Shown: piece by piece, positions 36,849 through 44,299 of the stretch
How positions within the stretch are numbered: the first letter of the stretch is position 1
Layout of the letters: each line of letters starts with the position of its first letter
Source of the DNA: Pseudomonadota bacterium
GTDB taxonomy: Bacteria > Pseudomonadota > Gammaproteobacteria > Acidiferrobacterales > UBA6901
NCBI GenBank assembly: GCA_021819085.1
Contig: JAKASJ010000014.1
Location: forward strand, 1-64,000
DNA length: 64,000 nucleotides
Direction of reading: 5' to 3'
Position numbers and translations under genes: made by a program
Notes under the pieces: model-generated
What the model was told of the DNA's origin: nothing
What the model saw: the letters and a program-made list of their open reading frames with translations, nothing else
Database searches by the model: none

Positions 36849-37195
36849 GGAGCGACAAGACCACTTTAACGATGCCCACGAAATTTTGTGCAGTATATTG
36901 CATCAAAGCCCAATGTCACGTGACTTTACGTATGCCGCAGCGCTGGCTTCAGGGAGCCATCCGACCCATCACCGCCTGGCCGACTGCGCCCTGGCTCGCG
37001 ACTTCCCGGTTTCCTCATTGATCGATGCCAAGGGTGGTGGCTCAGCACGACTCGTGTGGTTCTCGCAGCGGCCACGTTGCCGCAGTCCGTTGCCGGCGCC
37101 CATGGCGGCGCGATCGCGAATGCACCACGGAAACGGTCCCGGCATGGCCCCCGATTGCCGCCGAAGCCGTGCAGCTGATGGAAAGACCTGCTATT
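36849..37195. other. Gap between lpxD and mtaD; contains a promoter
   Basis: Apart from the minus-strand promoter listed separately I see no gene. The + strand ORFs crossing this gap (36823..37398, 37025..37456) are Arg/Ala-rich shadows. The part next to the lpxD stop is GC-rich and carries no obvious terminator. Confidence 0.4.
36892..36919 (-). promoter_or_regulatory. Candidate sigma-70 promoter of the mtaD operon
   Basis: On the minus strand the -35 reads GTGACA and the -10 TATACT, separated by 16 bases; each hexamer differs from consensus at one position. The predicted transcription start is about 37 bases before the mtaD GTG. The surrounding DNA is AT-rich compared with its neighbourhood. 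Confidence 0.55.
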
Positions 37196-38236
37196 TCAAT
37201 TTATTCGTCGCAGTTTCGGCAGCAGGCGCACAAGCTCCACGATCGCCTTCTGATTGTGCGCCAGTCGCCGCAGTGCCGCCATCTCGTGCAGCACTTGCTT
37301 GCGGTCGGCCGCGGGAAACCCCATTACCTCGCTTCCGTCCCCGATGTCCTTGGTCACGCCGGCGTGCGCCAGCACGACGGCCTGCGAACCGATGGTGACA
37401 TGGTCCACTACGCCGCATTGCGCGGCCAGCGTTACGTAGTCCTTGATCACCGTTGAACCGCCGATGCCGACCTGGCCACATAACAGCGAGCGCGCGCCGA
37501 TCTGCACGTTGTGCGCGATATGTACCTGGTTATCGATCTTCGTACCCTCGCCCACACGCGTCTCCCACAGGGCGGCCCGGTCGATGCAGGTGTTGGCGCC
37601 GATCTCCACGTTCGATTCGATCACCGCGGTGCCCACCTGGGGGAATTTCACGTGTTCGCCATTGCGGAACTTGTAACCGAAGCCGTCCGAACCGATGACG
37701 ACCCCGGAGTGAAGCACGACGTTGTTCCCGAGCTGCACTCCGTCGTAAAGCACCACGTTTGGGTGAAGTACGCAGTTATCGCCCAGCGTGACGCCATTGC
37801 CGATATGGCATCCGGCCTTTATCCAGCAGTTGCTGCCGAGGGTCGTGTGAGTGCCGATGGACGCGAACGCTTCCACGCATGTGCCTTTGCCGATGATCGC
37901 CGACGGATCGATGTGTGCCTTGGCGCTCAGCGTGCCGCAGCTTGTCTTTTGCGGATAAAGCCGGTGCAGGCAGGAGATGAATGCCAGCTCCGGATCGTCC
38001 ACAGCCAGCAGACAGGTGTCGACATTCGAGGCATTGTCCGGTGTCCCCTTCTGCACGAGTATGGCGCTTGCTGTCGTGGTCTTGAGTTTGCATGCGTATT
38101 TCGGATTGCTGAGAAAGGTGAGCTGGTTTGCGCCGGCCTCATCGATGTGGGCGGCAGAATCAATGGTCTGATGGGGGTTCCTTCCAAAGATGTCGGCACC
38201 GCACACCTCGGCAAGTTCGCTGATCGTGATGGTCAT
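37196..38236 (-). CDS. lpxD: UDP-3-O-(3-hydroxymyristoyl)glucosamine N-acyltransferase LpxD
   Basis: LpxD adds the second 3-hydroxyacyl chain in lipid A synthesis, at the cytoplasmic face. The protein (346 aa) has the N-terminal uridine-binding domain (about 1-100; NQLTFLSNPKYACKL) and the left-handed beta-helix of hexapeptide repeats (about 100-310). It includes VVIGSDGFGYKF and the catalytic-histidine stretch KIDNQVHIAHNVQIGA. The C-terminal helical part (HEMAALRRLAHNQ) is normal. I start at ATG 38236; the track's TTG adds four residues. The gene stands alone between mtaD and a long gene-free region and is not in the usual bamA-skp-lpxD-fabZ-lpxA block. It may therefore be a second copy, which cannot be decided from the window. 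Confidence 0.94.
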   Translation of the reverse strand: MTITISELAEVCGADIFGRNPHQTIDSAAHIDEAGANQLTFLSNPKYACKLKTTTASAILVQKGTPDNASNVDTCLLAVDDPELAFISCLHRLYPQKTSCGTLSAKAHIDPSAIIGKGTCVEAFASIGTHTTLGSNCWIKAGCHIGNGVTLGDNCVLHPNVVLYDGVQLGNNVVLHSGVVIGSDGFGYKFRNGEHVKFPQVGTAVIESNVEIGANTCIDRAALWETRVGEGTKIDNQVHIAHNVQIGARSLLCGQVGIGGSTVIKDYVTLAAQCGVVDHVTIGSQAVVLAHAGVTKDIGDGSEVMGFPAADRKQVLHEMAALRRLAHNQKAIVELVRLLPKLRRIN

Positions 38237-39471
38237 GGGGCGTCCCAAACTGCGTTCTTTAATACAGATGGTGATGTTTGAATCTTAGTTGAAGGTTACT
38301 CAGAAGCCAGAAATCGGGGCAGGCACCCGGGTACCTGCGGACCGGCGAGCGACGATTGCCGGTTGAGGCAGTCCGTGCGCCGGTGTGCGGCTCGAACTTC
38401 TCGCCGTTCTGCAGCGGCCGGCGTACAGTGCGCTTGGATGTCAGCATCGCACGTGTTCATCCGGTTCACGATCCGTGTGGGTAGTCCGGAAGCAAAGTGC
38501 AACGTCAGGCACTCCGGGAGGGGGACGCCGTGGGACCCTTCACCGGATTTCGTGCATCCGCGTCGATTCATGCTCAGTCTGAGCCATGAGGCCGGCAAAA
38601 AGTTCACATGATGTCACGATTCACGGTACCGGCCGGTCTGCGCCATTGGCCTCGAGAATGGCCACCGGCTCGACGGATTTCGACAGCGCCGCAGGCCGTG
38701 GATCGGTGTGCGCTGATGCCGGGAGGCAATGCCGGCCGACCGTCCTGTGTTGGGGCGCAAGGTCATGCGGGCCTTTGCACGACGCGGTTGGCGGTTCGGT
38801 GCAGGCCAGTCTGTCGCAGTCTGGCGGTATACGGTGCTGCCTGCGGGAAGGTCATCGCGTGTGCGTCACGAGCGCCGGCCGTTCCCGGTGGGGTGTCCGA
38901 TGGATTCGGCCACGGCATCCGGCAGCCGTCTTGAGCGGGACGGCGCGCGGCATTGGCAGATCCTGCGGTTAATGAGACAGACCGGTGATTTTATTATTTA
39001 GTTATAACAATGTGTTACAGGATACATCTATACCGGGATCTCAGATTTCATGCCTGGGGACTTCCGCAACAGAGAGGCCTCAGACGGGGGCGGGACGCAT
39101 TCCCGCTTGCCGTTGCACCGGATCATCTTTGGGCGCGCGGAGCGGCGCCGGATCCCCGTGCAAGACCTTCGGCCACAACGCTGCGGCTGCAGGCGGCCGG
39201 TTTTTCAGAATGCTCCGGGACGCCCACCGGCGGAAGCGCCCGGGCCTGTGGCGGACACCCTGTCGTGTGCCCGTGCGTCATCGGGTCCGCTGCCGGGTGG
39301 TGGAACCGTCTGGTATGATCCGCCGCGGTGCCGGGCGCCGCTGTCGGTGCACGGCGCGGGGGGTGCGCTGGTTCTTTGGCTCGTGGACCGGTGCGCGGAA
39401 GTCAGAGATGCTGCCCGCAAGGCGAGCGTTTGTGCCGAAAGCAGGCTGTGCCGCAAGGTGATGGGTGTCCG
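38237..39471. other. 1.2-kb gene-free stretch between divergent lpxD and mtnA
   Basis: Several ORFs of 80-158 codons overlap here on both strands, but their translations are Arg/Cys/Gly-rich, differ by frame, lack ribosome binding sites and show no domain. I find no tRNA, terminator or transposon relic. An AT-rich island (about 38985-39025, containing TTATTATTTAGTTATAACAA) stands out in GC-rich DNA. A promoter-like extended -10 sits at 39311. The stretch may be a decayed gene or a regulatory/sRNA region. Confidence 0.45.
39311..39319 (+). promoter_or_regulatory. Candidate extended -10 promoter upstream of mtnA
   Basis: TGGTATGAT follows the TG-n-hexamer pattern with TATGAT as the -10, about 150 bases before the mtnA start. 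The -35 region is not recognisable. It implies a leader of about 145 bases. Confidence 0.4.
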
Positions 39472-40539
39472 ATGAAGAATCCGCAGATTTCTGAAAACAT
39501 TCCGTACGATCGAGTGCGGGCGGTGCAGTGGGAAAACGACCGGCTCAGTCTGATCGACCAGCGCCGCTTACCGGGCCGCACCGAAATGGTGGCACTCGGG
39601 CATCTGCCGGAATGCATCGACGCGATCCGGGACATGGTTGTGCGTGGCGCGCCTGCGATCGGTATCACCGCCGCCTATGCCGTGGTCCTGGCGGCACGAG
39701 ACCGGTATCGCACCGATCCTGCAGGCTGGCGCAGCGCGCTTTTTTCCGATCTCGAGCTGCTGGCGGCGGCGCGCCCGACGGCGGTGAATCTGCGCTGGGC
39801 GGTGGAGCGCATGCGCTGCGTTGTCGAATCGGCAATCGGCGCCGACCCCGTGGCCCTTCTGCTGGCCGAGGCGCGCCGCATCCACGCAGAGGACATCGCC
39901 GCCAACCATCGCATGGGGACACTGGGCATGGCGTTGATCGAGCCCGGCAGCGGCGTGCTGACACACTGCAACACCGGTGCGCTCGCGACGGGCGGGTATG
40001 GCACGGCGCTTGGAGTGGTGCGCGCCGGATTTGCCGCCGGGCGCATCGGGCCGGTCTATGCCGACGAGACCCGCCCATGGCTGCAGGGTGCGCGGCTGAC
40101 TGCCTGGGAACTGGTGCAGGAGAACATCCCGGTAACGCTGATTGTCGAGGGGGCAGCGGCACAGCTCATGAAGGAGGGGCGCATACGCTGGGTGATCGTG
40201 GGTGCCGACCGCATCGCGGCCAACGGCGACACGGCCAACAAGATCGGTACCTACGGGCTGGCGGTGAGCGCGCGCTACCACGGCGTGAAATTCATGGTTG
40301 TCGCTCCGACCAGCAGCGTCGATATGACCATCACCGATGGTGGCGGGATCCCCATCGAAAGCCGTGACCCGGCTGAGGTGCTCAACTGTTCAGGAACGCG
40401 CACAGCTGCCGAGGGCGCCCAGGCATGGAACCCGGCATTCGATGTTACCCCCGCGACGCTCATCGATGCCATTGTCACGGAAAAAGGCGTGGTCGAGGCG
40501 CCGTCGGCTGCGAAGATGCGGGCGCTTGCGGATTCCTGA
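39472..40539 (+). CDS. mtnA: Methylthioribose-1-phosphate isomerase MtnA
   Basis: MtnA isomerises 5-methylthioribose-1-phosphate to the ribulose form in methionine salvage. It belongs to the eIF2B-alpha/MtnA family. The 355-residue protein shows the family landmarks [17 protein letters not shown], the catalytic-cysteine region [39 protein letters not shown], and [20 protein letters not shown] with the catalytic Asp. ATG 39472 is chosen because [19 protein letters not shown] is the usual N-terminus; the track's extra 48 residues are not family-like. It stands opposite the mtaD/lpxD group and completes part of the MTA salvage route with MtaD. Confidence 0.95.
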   Translation: MKNPQISENIPYDRVRAVQWENDRLSLIDQRRLPGRTEMVALGHLPECIDAIRDMVVRGAPAIGITAAYAVVLAARDRYRTDPAGWRSALFSDLELLAAARPTAVNLRWAVERMRCVVESAIGADPVALLLAEARRIHAEDIAANHRMGTLGMALIEPGSGVLTHCNTGALATGGYGTALGVVRAGFAAGRIGPVYADETRPWLQGARLTAWELVQENIPVTLIVEGAAAQLMKEGRIRWVIVGADRIAANGDTANKIGTYGLAVSARYHGVKFMVVAPTSSVDMTITDGGGIPIESRDPAEVLNCSGTRTAAEGAQAWNPAFDVTPATLIDAIVTEKGVVEAPSAAKMRALADS

Positions 40540-41125
40540 GCCACCTGTGCTGACTCCGTGCAGGAGGCAGGCGGATCGCATCTGACTGCGCGGCTGCGCT
40601 GGCTGCGGGCGGGCTGCCCATGGATGTCAGGGGCAGGTCAACGACTGCCTGGCCGCGCAAACGGTTGCGCAAGCGTGGCGATGGTTGCGTGGCGGTGCAA
40701 GCCGGCCAGCCCCCGTTCGCAGATGGCCGATCACACGGGTGTGTACCATAACGCATATTACGAGGACGGACCCGGATGGCGGCAGGGGCGCCTTCTCGTC
40801 AGCGCGAGCCCAAGGAAGATGTACGCACGGCCGTACCTCTGCGCCTGATGCAGATCAACAAAATGCGCAGACCGGACCCCGGTATACGGGCGTGGGCTGG
40901 ATAGTACAGAATAATCGGCTATACGTTTTCAACGTAACCATCGAAAAACGGATGTTGTAGCAATTCATGGCGGTCGGCTTGGTCATCACCATCCGGCAGG
41001 GACGCTCTGGAGCGGTTAAAGATGACGACGTACAAATTCGATTTCCTGCCGTGGTTCTCTGGTCCCAACCACGCCTGCCGTAGTTCCGCGCCGCCTCCGC
41101 GCCCGGGAAAGGATGAACGGCGGGC
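40540..41125. other. Gene-free stretch between mtnA and the c-di-GMP gene
   Basis: Only shadow ORFs are present (40558..40848, 40685..40960 + and 40855..41127 -). An AT-richer patch near 40895-40960 (AGTACAGAATAATCGG, CTATACG) could hold the promoter of the following gene and contains the perfect palindrome listed separately. No RNA gene was recognised. Confidence 0.4.
40922..40936. repeat. Short perfect palindrome, possible operator
   Basis: TACGTT-TTC-AACGTA has perfect 6-base arms around a 3-base centre, in an AT-rich patch 190 bases upstream of the GGDEF/EAL gene. Its position next to CTATACG, a possible -10, suggests a regulator binding site. This is unproven. Confidence 0.3.
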
Positions 41126-43801
41126 ATGAGGACGGTCCACGCAATCAGAGATGATTCGCATATTTTCCAGTTCTTGGGGCTGACTGACGCCGATTTCTCG
41201 CTTCTGGAAAAATATCGCGGTGCGATCGTTCAGGATGCCGAGATCCTGGCACGGGATTTCCATGATTATCTCCTGCGCCTTCCGGCGATGGCCACGGCGC
41301 CGGGTCACTGCCCTGCGGAGCACCTGGAGCGACTTTCCCGCAGGCAGGCCGCACACGTCCGGGTACTGCTGACCAGCCGTCTGGGTGTCGCCTGGACGGC
41401 AAGCGTGCGGGACGTGGTCCGGCTTCACCACGTTCTGGGCATCGAGCCTCATTGGGTGTCGGGAGCCTATATGCTGTGCTGGCGTCACTGGGCACATGCT
41501 GTGGAAGCGGACGTTCCCCAAGGCCACCGCATGCCCCTACGCGAGGCGCTCCTGCGGCTGCTCGTCGGCGATCTCATGGCGCAGCTGGACGGGTATGCCC
41601 GCGCCGCCCAGGAGCCCTGCGACGAGCGACTGCTGGTGTTCGACGTCCTGCTGCGGACGCTCTCCATGCCCGAGGTCGCGGACGATCCCGACAGCAACCG
41701 GCTGTTGAACGAGCTGTGCGGCGGACTCGTCAGCCATGGCGCGGCTGACTGGGCAGGTTATGCCGTGCAGGACGAGGACAATCTGTTGATATTTCGTTGT
41801 GCGACCGGCGAGTTGCTGACCGATTTGCATATCCCGCGCACGCCGCTCGATCCGTCCTGGACGGCTCTCGAGAGCGGCGAGGCCGTGACGGTGTCGGTGA
41901 ACGATCTGCGGGCACCGCCATGGATGGCGCAGCTGCGCGGGCACCTCACGGAGATCGCCTGCCTGCCGTTCGGACACGGCACGCTGCGCGCCGTAGGAAT
42001 GATCGGCTCTCGCGAGCCAGGATACTTCGCGCGTGTGGGTCCTGGCTATTTTCTTGCCTTCGTCCGTCTGGGGGATCTGGTGCTGCGGATGCGGGCGCAA
42101 TCGCAGGAGGATCCCTTGACCGGTCTGCCCAACCGGCGATTCTTTTTCGAGCGCCTGCAGCAAGCCTGCCTTCAGAACGACAAGCGCTCACTGCTGCTGG
42201 GTGTGGGAATGCTTGATCTCGACGGCTTCAAGCAGGTCAACGACCGGCTCGGGCATGCGGCCGGGGACGTGCTGCTGTGCCAGGTGGTTGCGCGCCTGAA
42301 GCTTGCGCTGCGGGCCGGCGACACCCTGGCGCGCATGGGGGGTGATGAGTTCGGGCTGCTGCTTCCCGATCTGGAACGGATGGACGATCTCGACGCCATC
42401 TGTGAGCGGGTCTCGGAAGGTCTGCGCCGGCCCTTCAGCATCCACGGCGAACCGGTCACCATTTCCGGCAGTCTCGGGTTCACCGTACATCCGGTCGACG
42501 AGGGTGATGCCGAAGGCCTTGTGCGGCATGCCGACCTCGCGCTGTACGCTGCCAAGGAGCAGGGGCGCGACCAGTACCAGCTGCACACGCTCAGCCTGGA
42601 TGCGCGCATCAGCAATGAGGCATCGGTGCGCGAAAAGGTGGACCTCGCTCTGCGCGAGGGGCGGCTGCTGCTTCATTACCAGCCCGTCGTCGCCATGGGT
42701 GGCACTGGCGCAGGATCGAGCGTAGTGGGGTTCGAGGCTCTGCTCAGGCTGAATGATGGGCACGGGACGCTGTTGACGCCGGCTGATTTCGGCGGCGCCC
42801 TGGATCATGTCCGTCTCGGCCGCTCCATCGGGCGTTTTGTTCTCTCCTCGGCGCTTGCCGAGGCCGAAGTCTGGCACCGCCAGGGACTGGCGCTGCGCAT
42901 CTGCATCAATATCAGCGCTTTGCATCTGCTGGATCCACGATTCCACGCGGACCTCCAAGAGGCGCTCGCCCGTCATGCGGATCTGGCCGCCCGCTATGTC
43001 GAGATCGAAATAACCGAAAGCGCCCCGCTGCGGGACTTCGAAGCAGCGCAGCGCGTGCTCGAGGACTGCATGCGCCTGGGTGTGCGCATTTCGCTGGATG
43101 ACTTCGGAACCGGCAATGCCTCACTCGTTTACCTGCAGAAGATACCGGCCCACACCCTGAAGATCGACCGCAGTTTCGTGCGCGACATCCTCGATGATCC
43201 GCGCGACCTGGCCATCGTATCCGGGCTCATCATGACGGCCCGCATGCTTGGTCTGGATGTGGTTGCCGAGGGGGTAGAGACTTCCCGCCAGGCGGCGCTG
43301 CTGACCGACATCCAGTGCCGCCTGCTGCAGGGCTATTTTGTTGCGCGCCCCATGCTCGCAGAGGCGGTGCCGGCGTGGTTGCAGCAGTATCGGTCCGGTC
43401 CCGGCAGTATCATGCAGGAAGCGGGATTCCCGCCCCCGGCCCCGATCGGTTATGCGGCCGACAGCATCTTCCGGGCACATACCCATCGGGTGCACCAGTT
43501 CGTGGCGGCTCTGGAAGGAAAGGAACCGTTTCCGGCCCTCGTGCTGGAGGTCTATACCGAGACGCAGTGCCATCTCGGGCGGTGGCTGGAGCACGAAGGA
43601 TTTGCGCGCTTCGGCCTGAATCCGGTCTACCCCGCCCTGCGGGAGCGCCATGCCCGGACCCACCGGCTGGCCCGTGAGGCCCGGTTGTATCTGGATGCCA
43701 ATAAGGAGGCCGATGCCTTGCTCACCGGCCGGCTTCTGCAGATCGAAAACGATGCCCTGATGGCAGAGTTGAGGGTGTTGCTGGAGAACGGTGGCGCCTG
43801 A
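41126..43801 (+). CDS. Globin sensor-GAF-GGDEF-EAL-CZB c-di-GMP protein
   Basis: This 891-residue cytoplasmic protein can both make and degrade c-di-GMP. The domains in order are: a globin-coupled-sensor-like domain (about 1-165; LHHVLGIEPHWVSGAY, probable heme His101); a GAF-like domain (about 180-320); GGDEF (about 330-490; MGGDEF at 404-409, with RxxD inhibition site RAGD); EAL (about 500-755; FEALLRL, NISALHLLDPRF, ITESAPL, SLDDFGTGNASL, LKIDRSF, VVAEGVET, LLQGYFVARPM); and a C-terminal CZB-type zinc-binding domain (about 775-885; His790, Cys815 in CHLGRWLEHEG, His842, His846). Catalytic residues of both enzyme domains are kept. It looks like a sensor for O2/NO/redox through heme and for zinc or oxidants through CZB. 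ATG 41126 has only a weak Shine-Dalgarno. Confidence 0.92.
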   Translation: MRTVHAIRDDSHIFQFLGLTDADFSLLEKYRGAIVQDAEILARDFHDYLLRLPAMATAPGHCPAEHLERLSRRQAAHVRVLLTSRLGVAWTASVRDVVRLHHVLGIEPHWVSGAYMLCWRHWAHAVEADVPQGHRMPLREALLRLLVGDLMAQLDGYARAAQEPCDERLLVFDVLLRTLSMPEVADDPDSNRLLNELCGGLVSHGAADWAGYAVQDEDNLLIFRCATGELLTDLHIPRTPLDPSWTALESGEAVTVSVNDLRAPPWMAQLRGHLTEIACLPFGHGTLRAVGMIGSREPGYFARVGPGYFLAFVRLGDLVLRMRAQSQEDPLTGLPNRRFFFERLQQACLQNDKRSLLLGVGMLDLDGFKQVNDRLGHAAGDVLLCQVVARLKLALRAGDTLARMGGDEFGLLLPDLERMDDLDAICERVSEGLRRPFSIHGEPVTISGSLGFTVHPVDEGDAEGLVRHADLALYAAKEQGRDQYQLHTLSLDARISNEASVREKVDLALREGRLLLHYQPVVAMGGTGAGSSVVGFEALLRLNDGHGTLLTPADFGGALDHVRLGRSIGRFVLSSALAEAEVWHRQGLALRICINISALHLLDPRFHADLQEALARHADLAARYVEIEITESAPLRDFEAAQRVLEDCMRLGVRISLDDFGTGNASLVYLQKIPAHTLKIDRSFVRDILDDPRDLAIVSGLIMTARMLGLDVVAEGVETSRQAALLTDIQCRLLQGYFVARPMLAEAVPAWLQQYRSGPGSIMQEAGFPPPAPIGYAADSIFRAHTHRVHQFVAALEGKEPFPALVLEVYTETQCHLGRWLEHEGFARFGLNPVYPALRERHARTHRLAREARLYLDANKEADALLTGRLLQIENDALMAELRVLLENGGA

Positions 43802-43860
43802 CATGGCGCCGCGGCCTGAGCCGGACCGGTCGCGGGACGAATGTGGGTCGCATAGGGTGG

Positions 43861-43898
43861 GCCGGATCTCCCGTCGGGTGCGGTTGCCGTGATCCGGC
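43861..43898. repeat. Inverted repeat after the GGDEF/EAL gene
   Basis: GCCGGATC and GATCCGGC are perfect 8-base arms 22 bases apart, about 60 bases downstream of the stop. They could form a hairpin at the transcript end, but there is no T-run, so factor-independent termination is not supported. Confidence 0.3.
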
Positions 43899-44166
43899 GC
43901 AGCAAAAGCGGGTGGGGTCGACGGCCGATTGACCCGTCAAGATGAAATGGGCGGCCTCCCGCGCGCGCACGGCCGCTTCCGGACCAGGCATCCGTCACCT
44001 TGGCGCTGTTCGCGCCGAACCAACCCCTTCCCGGAATCACGGGCGCCCGACTGCGCGCAATCCGGACGGCGACGCCGGAGATCGACCGATCCTTCCGGGC
44101 TGCCGGCGGGCGCTGGCGCTGCGCTGCGCGTACAGCAGGTCGCGAGTGCAGCGGGAATGGCTTCCG

Positions 44167-44175
44167 TGCTAAAAT
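44167..44175 (+). promoter_or_regulatory. Candidate extended -10 promoter of gyrA
   Basis: TGCTAAAAT (TG-n-TAAAAT) is followed by a T-rich stretch (TTCGTTTTTTCC). Transcription would begin near 44182, giving a leader of about 118 bases before ATG 44300. No good -35 is seen. The gyr-typical supercoiling sensitivity cannot be judged by eye. Confidence 0.5.
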
Positions 44176-44299
44176 TCGTTTTTTCCGGAGTGCCGATCCG
44201 AGCCTCGCAGGACTGAGCTGATGTGCAAGAACAGCGACAAAAAAGCGCTCTGTCCTCGGGTTCTGGCTGAGCTAACGTCCCCATAGCGGCATCGAAAAA

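Larger units (their letters stand above)
43802..44299. other. Gene-free stretch upstream of gyrA
   Basis: No real gene is seen; the ORFs 43929..44216 (+) and 43937..44308 (-) are shadows without motifs. The stretch contains an inverted repeat shortly after the c-di-GMP gene and a promoter-like extended -10 about 125 bases before gyrA, both listed separately. Confidence 0.45.

Noticed and set aside
38985-39475. Overlapping ORFs of 102-158 codons before mtnA as genes
   Set aside because: Three frames are open at once, the translations are Arg/Cys-rich and no start has a ribosome binding site, which is typical of GC-rich non-coding DNA.
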